Shown here piece by piece: positions 1 to 7,146 of a DNA stretch of 45,232 nt. A program made the translations under genes and the position numbers. The notes beneath the pieces were generated by a model. It was not told where the DNA came from. It searched no databases and saw only the letters and a program-made list of their open reading frames with translations. Every line of letters begins with the position of its first letter. The first letter of the stretch is position 1. This DNA is from Bacteroidota bacterium (GTDB lineage: Bacteria > Bacteroidota > Bacteroidia > AKYH767-A > 2013-40CM-41-45), in NCBI GenBank assembly GCA_026391945.1, contig JAPLDA010000059.1, positions 1 through 45,232 on the forward strand, given 5' to 3'.

Positions 1-139
1 GGCACTATCCTGCGACCATCCGGCAGGCATAGTTCCGGCAGTGAAATCTTCGGTTAACAAAATAGTTTGTCCGGTTGACTGGAGAGCCGGAATAACAAGG
101 CTGCATAGAAGTGCGATTTTCAGTAGTGATTTTTTCATA
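1..139 (-). CDS. Secreted protein N-terminus, possible choice-of-anchor J domain (partial)
   Basis: An ATG at 139 on the minus strand opens a frame that is uninterrupted for 46 codons to the window edge. It begins with a typical signal peptide: MKKS, a hydrophobic stretch (LLKIALLCSLVIPAL), then a probable cleavage site near QSTGQ. The mature start reads ILLTEDFTAGTMPAGWSQDS. The pattern of an acidic-Phe strand followed by 'MPAGW' is what the choice-of-anchor J / MAM-like jelly-roll domains of Bacteroidota secreted proteins show at their N-terminus, so a T9SS-exported surface protein is likely. Only the first 46 residues are visible, so the function is unknown. The domain guess is inference from a short motif. 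Confidence 0.55.
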
Positions 140-145
140 GTGTGA

Positions 146-1213
146 TTATTTAGTTTGATGAATGATGATTCCTTCTCCTGCCAATATGTTTTTCAGGTTC
201 GGACGCAAGCGGCTTTTGTATACGGAATGAGCATGGTGTTTTATTTTTCCTTTACGAAGAATGCGTTGCTCTTCGATCGGCAATTCAAAAATGGATTGAC
301 AAACAGGCGTACAGCAGCCTTTCATTTTTGATGAACAATCATCGCATTGGATGAAAAGCAAATGGCAGTCGTCGTTCGCGCAATTCACATGGCGGTCGCA
401 TGCACGGCCGCACTGGTGACAAGTACTGATGATCTCTCCTGTGATGCGTTCACCCATGCGTTCATCAAACACAAAGTTCTTCCCGATGAACTGTGATTCC
501 AGTCCTTCGGCATTCACCTGCCTGGAATAATGGATGATGCCGCCATTGAGCTGGTTCACATCACTGAATCCTTCATGCCGGAGATAAGCGCTTGCTTTTT
601 CACAGCGGATTCCTCCGGTGCAATACAATAAAATCTTTTTGTCTTTTTTATTTTTCAACAGATCAATCACCAATGGCAATTCCTGTTTGAAGGTATCGGC
701 GTCAGGAAGAACAGCTCCTTTGAAATGCCCGACTTCGCTTTCATAATGGTTGCGCATATCCACCACAACGGTTCCGGGAAGCTGCATGGCTTCATTGAAT
801 TCTTTCGCTGAAAGATGCCTGCCCACATTCGTCACATCAAACGTTTGATCATCCAGACCATCAGCAACAATTTTATTCCGGGTACGGACAATCAGTTTAT
901 AAAATGATTTGCCGTTGTCTTCCACGGCTATTTTCAAATCAACATTTCTGAACTGCACATAGGAATTCAGCAATTCAACAAACCTGTTCCAGTTTTCCTC
1001 CGGTACAGAAACCTGGGCGTTGATGCCTTCATGAGCAAGATAGATTCTTCCGAAAACATTCAGTTCCTCCAGGCGGATGTACACATCATCCCTGAGTGCA
1101 CTCACATCATCAAGGATCACATAGCGGTAAAAAGAAAGTGTGATGCGCCGGAAATCTTCCTGCATCAGTTTTTCTTTCAGAATTTTTTTATCGTATTTAT
1201 TGTGAAGTTCCAT
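146..1213 (-). CDS. trhO: tRNA uridine(34) hydroxylase TrhO (YceA-type rhodanese)
   Basis: TrhO proteins carry out the prephenate-independent, oxygen-dependent hydroxylation of uridine 34 in the tRNA wobble position, giving 5-hydroxyuridine. The order fits the family: an N-terminal acylphosphatase-like domain (FGRIYLAHEGINAQVSV), a central rhodanese domain with the active-site loop YCTGGIRCEKAS (Cys about 213 of the longest frame), and a C-terminal cysteine-rich segment (CHQCGRACD, CHLLFIQC, KGCC) typical of YceA. The longest frame starts at 1258 and would overlap the upstream gene by 31 bp. I prefer the ATG at 1213 (MELHNKYD), since E. coli TrhO starts at the equivalent point (MPVLHN). It is the last gene behind the oxidase module, but nothing visible links it to respiration. 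Confidence 0.93.
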   Translation of the reverse strand: MELHNKYDKKILKEKLMQEDFRRITLSFYRYVILDDVSALRDDVYIRLEELNVFGRIYLAHEGINAQVSVPEENWNRFVELLNSYVQFRNVDLKIAVEDNGKSFYKLIVRTRNKIVADGLDDQTFDVTNVGRHLSAKEFNEAMQLPGTVVVDMRNHYESEVGHFKGAVLPDADTFKQELPLVIDLLKNKKDKKILLYCTGGIRCEKASAYLRHEGFSDVNQLNGGIIHYSRQVNAEGLESQFIGKNFVFDERMGERITGEIISTCHQCGRACDRHVNCANDDCHLLFIQCDDCSSKMKGCCTPVCQSIFELPIEEQRILRKGKIKHHAHSVYKSRLRPNLKNILAGEGIIIHQTK

Positions 1214-1227
1214 GGCCATTGAATCGG

Positions 1228-1458
1228 TTAACTTTCTTTCCTCCTGTTTTTCCACCACGCCATTGCTGCTACCGCTCCAATGAGATACGGAACAGAAAGC
1301 AGGTAAAGAATTCCGCTGTTCAGGCTTTTGGCGGCTTCCTTTTTATGATTTGATTCCATGCTGGTTTCCGCCACACGCCTGCACATGGCGCATTGCGCAT
1401 CGGCCTGGTATGCCGCCAGCAGGAGCAATACAGGGAAAAGAAGAAAATATTTTTTCAT
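1228..1458 (-). CDS. Small exported CxxC membrane protein, unknown function
   Basis: A 76-residue protein. It has a signal peptide ending near AYQADA, and the mature protein begins at once with QCAMCRRVAE, a CxxC motif placed on the periplasmic side. A short hydrophilic stretch (ETSMESNHKKEAAKSLN) follows, then one transmembrane helix (GILYLLSVPYLIGAVAAMAWW) and a basic cytoplasmic tail (KNRRKES). I recognise no named family. The position just behind SCO1 and DUF420, both linked to cytochrome oxidase assembly, and the exported CxxC suggest a role in copper handling or thiol redox during oxidase maturation; that is inference. The frame is intact and the start is the only ATG with a signal peptide. 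Confidence 0.72.
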   Translation of the reverse strand: MKKYFLLFPVLLLLAAYQADAQCAMCRRVAETSMESNHKKEAAKSLNSGILYLLSVPYLIGAVAAMAWWKNRRKES

Positions 1459-1503
1459 CGGTCGGTACGCTGTTCTTAATGTTCTTGTTTTTGACTCGTC
1501 CTT

Positions 1504-2037
1504 TTAAAATCGGTAGTACGGAGCAATCATCAGGTATACTACCACACCGGTTACGGCTACATATAACCATACGGGAAATGCCCAGCGGGCGATTTTCCTG
1601 TGCATGGCCACCTGATTGGAAAGACCGCGGTACAAAGATATTAAAACCAGCGGTAAAACAATGGCCGCCAAAAGGATATGGGAGGAGAGAATAAATAAAT
1701 AAACCGGACGCAACGGATTGTCGGCGGGGAACCTGGTTTCTACACCATAGGAATGAAAGGTAACGTACGACAATAAAAAAATGGTGGACAGCACACATGC
1801 CGTGATGTTCAGTTTCCGGTGGACAGAAACTTTTTTTCTACGGATAAAATAATAGGAAATACAAAGCAGGATGGCCGTTGATCCATTCAGTGTCGCATTC
1901 AGCAAAGGAAGATTTTTTACAAAAACCGGAATGGTTTCTGCCTTCGGCAATAGCGATAACAAAAATACCAGTCCGAAAACAACGACGGAAAGAACGGTGA
2001 TCAATCTCAGGTAAAATTTTTCGGAGTATGACTTCAT
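1504..2037 (-). CDS. DUF420 membrane protein (YozB/CtaM-like)
   Basis: A 177-residue integral membrane protein with about five hydrophobic helices. The conserved features of DUF420 are visible: LLNATLNGSTAILLCISYYFIRRKK, VHRKLNITACVLSTIFLLSYV, the YHxxG-like segment TFHSYGVETRF, a histidine in SSHILLAAIVLPLVLISL, and HRKIARWAFPVWLYVAVTGVVVYLM. DUF420 proteins lie beside cytochrome oxidase genes in Bacteroidota, and the Staphylococcus homologue CtaM is needed for an active aa3 oxidase. The several His residues in membrane helices fit a heme- or copper-linked assembly role, but biochemistry is not settled. It lies between SCO1 (55 bp upstream) and the small CxxC protein, within the oxidase module. 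Confidence 0.85.
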   Translation of the reverse strand: MKSYSEKFYLRLITVLSVVVFGLVFLLSLLPKAETIPVFVKNLPLLNATLNGSTAILLCISYYFIRRKKVSVHRKLNITACVLSTIFLLSYVTFHSYGVETRFPADNPLRPVYLFILSSHILLAAIVLPLVLISLYRGLSNQVAMHRKIARWAFPVWLYVAVTGVVVYLMIAPYYRF

Positions 2038-2092
2038 CAGGAATGAATGGATTTATAATTTTTCAGAAAAAAAATGCAGTGCAAAAAAAAAT

Positions 2093-2749
2093 CTATTTTT
2101 TCTCTTTGTACTCGTGCATGAGCAATTTGATCTCATCGATGAGCGTATCCACTTCGGCGGGTTCCAGCCCGTCGTAAATTCCGCGGATGTGTTTCTCTTT
2201 GTCGATGAGGATCAAATCCTGCGAATGAAAAAAATCGGCCGATGTTTTTCCTGCAGCAGCAAGCACGAGGTAACCATCACGCGCAATGGAATAAATCGAA
2301 TCTTTATTCCCGGTGACGAAATACCATTGTTTGTTATGGGCTCCGTGTTTCGCTGCATAATCCGCCAGCACGGCTACCGAATCGTGTTCGGGGTCAACGG
2401 TATGAGATAAAATTTTCAGATCATCCGCATCTTTGAAAACTTCCTGCACGCGCTTCAGTTCGTCATTCATCTTCGGGCAAATCTTCGGGCAGGTGGCAAA
2501 GAAAAAACTGGCCACATAAATTTTCCCGGTAAAATCTTTATCTGAAATTGTTTTCCCTTCCTGGTTAATAAAACTGAAAGGCGGGATCGTATGATAAACC
2601 GTATCTCCTTTCTCGGTGATATCATAAGGGCCTATCAAAGGCAAATGTTTGAAATGATTTTTCCCGGTAGAGAGCCACAACCAGAATAAGGAAGGCAAAA
2701 AGAGGATTCCCAATACTGTGAGAATCCTCTTGATGGATTTTTTTTTCAT
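2093..2749 (-). CDS. SCO1/SenC copper chaperone for cytochrome c oxidase
   Basis: SCO proteins are membrane-anchored thioredoxin-fold proteins that deliver copper to the CuA site of oxidase subunit II. The 218-residue product has a basic N-terminus with one hydrophobic anchor (ILTVLGILFLPSLFWLWL) and then a periplasmic thioredoxin fold. The copper ligands are present: Cys87 and Cys91 in FFFATCPKICPKM and the distal His near 175 in DFFHSQDLILID. The segment LSHTVDPEHDS is also typical. The gene lies 7 bp after the COX4 gene, so co-transcription is very likely. Length and motifs match a normal, complete family member. Confidence 0.93.
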   Translation of the reverse strand: MKKKSIKRILTVLGILFLPSLFWLWLSTGKNHFKHLPLIGPYDITEKGDTVYHTIPPFSFINQEGKTISDKDFTGKIYVASFFFATCPKICPKMNDELKRVQEVFKDADDLKILSHTVDPEHDSVAVLADYAAKHGAHNKQWYFVTGNKDSIYSIARDGYLVLAAAGKTSADFFHSQDLILIDKEKHIRGIYDGLEPAEVDTLIDEIKLLMHEYKEKK

Positions 2750-2756
2750 CGGAATA

Positions 2757-3113
2757 TCAAAGTGTAATCAGCCCGAGTGCAGTGCCTTCGTAGATGAGAA
2801 TAAAGATCAGGTAAACGATGAGGACGAAAGGCAACAGGATGCTCCATTGCATCGGGATTTTTTCAAACTTCATGTGCATGAAATAACCAACGATGTAATA
2901 TGCTTTTACGATCGTGAGAGCGATGAACGTATAGAGCAAGATCGTTTTAGGAACGGAAGTAAATGAAATGCTTACTTCAAAAACGGTCACACCGAGAAGT
3001 ATCCAGAAAACTTTCCAGATCACTTTGGTGTTCAGTCCTTCGTGTGCTTTCTCTTCACTCTCATGCGATACATGTTCGTGATGAATGTCGGGGGAGATGA
3101 ATTCTTCTGACAT
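2757..3113 (-). CDS. Cytochrome c oxidase subunit IV (prokaryotic COX4 family)
   Basis: A 118-residue protein with a polar, His-rich N-terminal extension (SPDIHHEHVSHESEEKAHEG) and three transmembrane helices: WKVFWILLGVTVFEVSISF, TILLYTFIALTIVKAYYIVGYFMHM and WSILLPFVLIVYLIFILIY. The helix pattern and the VKAYYIVGYFMHMKFE segment between helices 2 and 3 are characteristic of the bacterial COX4/CyoD-like subunit, which stabilises heme-copper oxidases. The His-rich N-terminus is common in the Bacteroidota form. It lies 190 bp after the first COX3-type gene, with repeat arrays in the gap, and 7 bp before SCO1. Confidence 0.88.
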   Translation of the reverse strand: MSEEFISPDIHHEHVSHESEEKAHEGLNTKVIWKVFWILLGVTVFEVSISFTSVPKTILLYTFIALTIVKAYYIVGYFMHMKFEKIPMQWSILLPFVLIVYLIFILIYEGTALGLITL

Positions 3114-3137
3114 ATTGTTTGGGTTGTTGGTAGCGGA

Positions 3138-3179
3138 TATTTAGTATTTAGTATTGAGTATTGGGTATTCAGTAATGAG
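3138..3179. repeat. Heptamer array TATTNAG, six units
   Basis: Six consecutive 7-bp units fill 42 bp: TATTTAG, TATTTAG, TATTGAG, TATTGGG, TATTCAG, TAATGAG. They lie in the 190-bp gap between the COX3-type gene and the COX4 gene. The period is exact and the units are imperfect. No coding role is seen. Confidence 0.8.
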
Positions 3180-3261
3180 AGTTGATGTCTTACTTGATTT
3201 CAGGATTTTCGATTTAGGAGTTGAGGTGATGACGCTTTTGTTTCAAATAATTCCGGTTCAA

Positions 3262-3296
3262 TCTTGACTCTTGATTCCTGATTCTTGATTCTTATT
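3262..3296. repeat. Heptamer array TCTTGAT, five units
   Basis: Five consecutive 7-bp units in the same gap as the TATTNAG array but with an unrelated consensus: TCTTGAC, TCTTGAT, TCCTGAT, TCTTGAT, TCTTATT. The array ends 8 bp before the last codon of the COX3-type gene on the minus strand, so it would be transcribed in the oxidase mRNA between two cistrons. Confidence 0.8.
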
Positions 3297-3303
3297 CCCT
3301 CAA

Positions 3304-4113
3304 CTACACGAGGTAGAAGAACGTAAACACAAACACCCACACCAAATCCACGAAGTGCCAGTACAATCCCACCTTTTCAACCAGTTCATAATCCTTCTTT
3401 CGATCCAGGGCGCCTTTTGATACGAGAATGAATACAATGAAGTTAATGACCACTCCGCTGAAGACGTGGAAGCCGTGGAAGCCGGTGATAAAGAAAAAGA
3501 AGTTGCCGAACAATGGTGTGTTCCCATATTCATTTTCTCTCAGGTTGGCACCTTCAATATGTTTAGTTGCTGTGGAGATGAGCGCCTGCGCTTCGGCTCC
3601 TTCAACAGATTTTCCTCCGTGAAATTTCAGGACGCCTGGTTCAAGGTCATCGGTGCGTGCGAAACGGCCGTCGGCAAGCACATACGCTCCGCCTTTGGAA
3701 CCTTCAATGAAATGATACCACTCCCATGCCTGTGAACCAAGGAACATCAGTCCGCCAACGATGGTGAGTCCCAGCCAGAGCTGTACACTTTTTCTTTTCA
3801 TGAAATGCCCGGCATCAACGGCAAGAACCATCGTTACCGAACTCATGATGAGGATGAAGGTCATCAACCCGACATAGGCCAGGGGAACATGGCCATGAAT
3901 AAAAGGAAAGTGCGTAAACACTTCTCCCGGTGTCGGCCAGATATCCGTGAAACGATGGCGTAACGTTCCGTATGCAACCAATAAACTGGAAAATGTGAAG
4001 GCATCGGAAACAAGGAAAATCCACATGTATAGTTTTCCCCAACGAACATTGAACGGGGAATGTCCGCCGTCCCACACACTCTTTTTTGTTGCTACAGTTG
4101 TATCAGCTGCCAT
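3304..4113 (-). CDS. Cytochrome c oxidase subunit III (COX3 family), copy 2 in transcription order
   Basis: A 269-residue COX3-family protein. After a polar N-terminus it has KLYMWIFLVSDAFTFSSLLVAYGTLRHR (the conserved first helices of this fold), VGLMTFILIMSSVTMVLAVDAG, a helix with the SQAWEWYHFIEG motif, then FFFFITGFHGFHVFSGVVINFIVFI with the conserved HGFHV, and the C-terminal YWHFVDLVWVFVFTFFYLV that ends most COX3 proteins. A long hydrophilic insert (about residues 140-195) sits before FFFFITGFHG; such inserts occur in the Bacteroidota form. Subunit III binds lipids near the proton-entry side of subunit I. The gene follows a shorter COX3-type gene, as is usual in this phylum. Confidence 0.92.
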   Translation of the reverse strand: MAADTTVATKKSVWDGGHSPFNVRWGKLYMWIFLVSDAFTFSSLLVAYGTLRHRFTDIWPTPGEVFTHFPFIHGHVPLAYVGLMTFILIMSSVTMVLAVDAGHFMKRKSVQLWLGLTIVGGLMFLGSQAWEWYHFIEGSKGGAYVLADGRFARTDDLEPGVLKFHGGKSVEGAEAQALISTATKHIEGANLRENEYGNTPLFGNFFFFITGFHGFHVFSGVVINFIVFILVSKGALDRKKDYELVEKVGLYWHFVDLVWVFVFTFFYLV

Positions 4114-4216
4114 GGCTTTGCTTCTGGTTTTTCGTTTTTATTGTGATCCGGCAATATTAACAAAGAATTTGTTACGAAATATTTTTTTTTAAAGAAACTG
4201 TTTAATTTAATATGGT

Positions 4217-4236
4217 AAAAACCTGATGCGGTTTTT
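4217..4236 (-). terminator. Possible intercistronic terminator or attenuator hairpin
   Basis: AAAAACC, a 6-nt loop and GGTTTTT form a 7-bp hairpin that starts 10 bp beyond the stop of the upstream COX3-type gene. On the minus strand the 3' arm ends in five T. The stem is short and A/T-rich, so partial termination or attenuation between the two COX3-type genes is possible but weakly supported. Confidence 0.35.
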
Positions 4237-4245
4237 GATTTTCTT

Positions 4246-4899
4246 TTACCGGATATAAAGTAAAAAGAAAAAAAGGTATACCCAAAGTCCGCCGAGAAAG
4301 TGCCAGTAGATGGCGCATAATCTCACTCCGTTATGATCCGATTTTGAATATTTCCCTGATAAGGCCCGCAAAAGCACCACCAGCAAGGCAATCATTCCTC
4401 CCAGCACATGTGCCACATGCAAACCGGTGATGACATAAAGAAAAGATCCTGCGACGTTACCGGTGTTTGCAATATCAGCGGCAGTTTCTTTTGCAGCCGG
4501 AATATATTCATAGGCCCCGGTGATGTCCTTAATCTGCCCCACAAAATAAATTCCCTGCGAAACCAGCTGCGACCAGGCGAGGTATTGAAAAACCACGAAA
4601 CCGATTCCAAAAACCGTTGTGAGTGAAACCGCCAGTTTAAAATTTGACTGGTTTTCTTTTCTCACAGACACTACCGCCCATTGCATGGCGATGCTGCTGA
4701 GTACAATGAGGATGGTGCTCACAATAAATAATGAAGGCAAAGCAAACTGCGCCCATTTTCCTTCTCCCTGGCGAACAATGTAGCCGCTGGTGAGGCCTGC
4801 AAAAAGCATGGAGATGCTGATCAATCCAAGCCACAGCAAACCTCTTGTCGCTTTGATTTTGGTAATTTGTTTTTCGTTTTCGGGCAATGTCAATTCCAT
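4246..4899 (-). CDS. Cytochrome c oxidase subunit III family protein, copy 1 in transcription order
   Basis: A 217-residue COX3-family protein with seven hydrophobic segments. Diagnostic parts are GLISISMLFAGLTSGYIVRQGEGKW, FQYLAWSQLVSQGIYF, FLYVITGLHVAHVLGGMIALL (the conserved histidines of the COX3 core) and the C-terminal IYWHFLGGLWVYLFFFLLYIR. It is about 50 residues shorter than the next gene because it lacks the long hydrophilic insert. Two consecutive COX3-type genes are usual in Bacteroidota oxidase clusters; the shorter one is often annotated simply as heme-copper oxidase subunit III. It starts 5 bp after the heme O synthase gene, so the two are almost certainly co-transcribed. Confidence 0.9.
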   Translation of the reverse strand: MELTLPENEKQITKIKATRGLLWLGLISISMLFAGLTSGYIVRQGEGKWAQFALPSLFIVSTILIVLSSIAMQWAVVSVRKENQSNFKLAVSLTTVFGIGFVVFQYLAWSQLVSQGIYFVGQIKDITGAYEYIPAAKETAADIANTGNVAGSFLYVITGLHVAHVLGGMIALLVVLLRALSGKYSKSDHNGVRLCAIYWHFLGGLWVYLFFFLLYIR

Positions 4900-4904
4900 T
4901 TTAT

Positions 4905-5807
4905 TTAAAAGATTTTATCAAGCATGATGACAATCTGAACAACAGGAAGGTAAAAAAATGATCCGAACATGAGACGTTGCGCGGCTTTAATGGAACAGCT
5001 TTCAAACAGCCGGTACGATTGGTAGGTAAACATCATTCCGCAGACGGCGATGATGCACATACCGGTGATCCCCGTGATGTTGAAATGATAGATCAGCAAG
5101 GCAAGCGGCACCAGCGAAGAAGTGTACACCATGGTGATGAAGGCCGTACTCTTCGTTCTTCCTCCCGCCGTCGGAAGCATTTTAAAACCAACTTTCCTGT
5201 AATCATCATCGAGGTTCCATGCAATCGCCCAGAAATGCGGAAACTGCCAGATGAACTGGATGACATATAACATGACGGCTTCCAGCCCGATCTCATTCTT
5301 CGCAGCAATCCAGCCGAGCATCGGTGGAAAAGCTCCGGGGATGGCACCAATCAGAACTGAAAATGAAGTGTATCTTTTTGACGGAGTGTAAGCTGTTGTA
5401 TACAGGAGCAATGAAAGCGCACTCAGCATTCCGCACAACGGGTTCATCAGTAGCCAAAGCATTGAAATTCCGGCGACACTCATCAGCGATGCGGAAATGA
5501 TGGCCTCCGTGGTACTCATTCTTCCGTCGGGCAACGGGCGCAAAGCGGTCCGGCTCATCTGCCTGTCAAGATCCTTTTCAATCACCTGGTTGAAGGCATT
5601 GGATGCGCCGGTGACCATGTAGCCGCCGGTGACAAGAATCAGCAACTGAGTCCAGGAAAAATCGCCGCGTGTGGCAATCACAAATCCCATGGCAGCGGAA
5701 AAAACAACGAGGCCGGACAAACGCATCTTGGTGAGTTGTCCATAATCCTGAAGTTTCGCTGCGAATGAAAATTGCTTTTCGATGGCGATTGATTTTTGAA
5801 AAGGCAC
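4905..5807 (-). CDS. ctaB: Protoheme IX farnesyltransferase (heme O synthase)
   Basis: This UbiA-superfamily membrane enzyme converts heme B to heme O by adding a farnesyl group, the first step toward the heme A/O of the terminal oxidase. The 300-residue product has about eight or nine transmembrane helices. The prenyl-diphosphate/Mg2+ binding region is seen as NAFNQVIEKDLDRQMSRT, followed by the family's ALRPLP. The second conserved loop reads YTPSKRYTSFSVLIGAIPGA, with FPHFWAIAW and DDDYRKVGFKMLP after it, all hallmarks of CtaB/CyoE. It is the first gene of the oxidase module in this window. Oxidase subunits I and II are not upstream; an envelope gene is there instead. Confidence 0.94.
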   Translation of the reverse strand: MPFQKSIAIEKQFSFAAKLQDYGQLTKMRLSGLVVFSAAMGFVIATRGDFSWTQLLILVTGGYMVTGASNAFNQVIEKDLDRQMSRTALRPLPDGRMSTTEAIISASLMSVAGISMLWLLMNPLCGMLSALSLLLYTTAYTPSKRYTSFSVLIGAIPGAFPPMLGWIAAKNEIGLEAVMLYVIQFIWQFPHFWAIAWNLDDDYRKVGFKMLPTAGGRTKSTAFITMVYTSSLVPLALLIYHFNITGITGMCIIAVCGMMFTYQSYRLFESCSIKAAQRLMFGSFFYLPVVQIVIMLDKIF

Positions 5808-5859
5808 GATGAAGTATTGGGATTTTCGGGCTGCAAGTTTACCAATAAATCGGAAAGTG

Positions 5860-7106
5860 TCAAAAAATAAATGCCGAAATGCGGATACGGAGTTTCTTTT
5901 TCACAATGAAATACAGTACGAGGTTCAGAAAAATGAGAGATCCGGCTGAAGCAATGGCGCCGCCGGTCATTCCCATCGAAGGAACCAGGATCATGTTAAG
6001 CGCCACATCGAGCATGCCGGAAATAACCAGGACAAGCAGGAAAGTTTTTTGGTTGCCTGTCATGGTCATCATCGCGGCAACCATCCCTGTAAAAGCATTT
6101 ACAAGTTGACCTGCCGTTAAAATGATCAGAGGCAGATACGATGCGATGAAAGCCGTTCCGAAAACCTGCAGGATCAATTTTCCAAACACGAGGATCACCA
6201 ATGCAATCGGCAAGGTGATCAGGACAATCAACCGCGAGGTATTCCGGATCATCCCCTGCAGTTTTTCCATTTGCCTGCTTTCATATAATTCACTGATCCG
6301 CGGAGCAAAAACATAATCCACCACGATCAACCCGAAAGGAACAAAACCGGAAATCATCGACGCAGCAGCGTAAATTCCTGCATGGGTATTTCCAAAATAG
6401 TTGCTGATAAAAAGCACATCGATTTTTTTCAGCACCAATGTGAAAAGGGAAATCACCAGCAGCGTAACTGAAACAGAAAACCATTTTTTTCTTTCATAGT
6501 CCGGCACCGCTTCTGTGACCTGTTCCTTTAATTCCATCCGCAACCGCCGGGAAATAAAAAGAAAAACGATTACCACGCAGAAGAAATAAATCATCAGGGC
6601 TGCATCCACGTTCAGTTTTTCCTGGTTGAAACGGTAGCAGAGATAGCTGATCATACTCACCATCACAGGCAGAAGGACATAAAACGGGATGAGGGAAATT
6701 TTAATCCGGTGCATCGCACGAAGCACCGAACTGTAGTAATGTATGAAAGCGAGAAAAGGCAGCACGAGTACCGACCAGAACCATGCTTCTGAAAAACTGA
6801 TGACGAAAACCGGAGAAACCCTTTCAGTTTGCTCCATTCGTGCCTTGCCAGATGTGAAGGAAAATAGCGCAGCACGGAAGTATCGAATCCGAACATGCTG
6901 AACACAGCGAGGAAATTCAGCCAGGTAAAAATGACGGTATAGTTTCCGAAACCTTTTGCTCCCATCAGGCGGGCGAGCAGCACCTGGTTGATGAAGATCA
7001 GTCCAAGCCCGGCGAGGCGTATGATGAAAGTCTGTGAGGTAACACGGAATGATTTGCTGTTTTTAATTTCTTCCGACAGGATGGACAGGTATTTCTTTAT
7101 CATCAT
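5860..7106 (-). pseudogene. Polysaccharide flippase (Wzx/MurJ-like, MOP superfamily), frame-disrupted
   Basis: Two overlapping frames together make one flippase. The N-terminal frame (from 7106, about 103 useful residues) has the typical start of a Wzx-type oligosaccharide flippase: TFIIRLAGLGLIFINQVLLARLMGAKGFGNYTVIFTW and FDTSVLRYFPSH. Around 6785-6835 the homology passes to the -1 frame, which runs to 5860 with the remaining helices (HYYSSVLRAMHRIK, FVPFGLIVVDYVFAPRISELYE, AGQLVNAFTGMVAAMMTMTG). The join leads from FLRFSS almost straight into FWSVLVLPFLAFIHYYSS, so by comparison with the usual layout about one helix and a loop also seem to be missing. The likely role would be moving lipid-linked sugar units for the neighbouring genes. 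A real pseudogene or a sequence error are both possible; no classical slippery site is seen. Confidence 0.75.
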
Positions 7107-7146
7107 TGGAAAAAAAACAGTGATGGATGAATGCTATCGAAAAAAA

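Noticed and set aside
1350-1798. Plus- and minus-strand open frames across the small CxxC gene and DUF420
   Set aside because: No recognisable domains; they are shadows of the DUF420 and CxxC genes.
3304-4899. The two COX3-type genes as one duplicated or split gene
   Set aside because: Both are complete, differ in sequence and length, and the tandem arrangement is normal for Bacteroidota.
6785-6837. Programmed -1 frameshift in the flippase gene
   Set aside because: No X XXY YYZ slippery heptamer was found at the join, no clear downstream structure was noted, and a segment appears to be missing as well.
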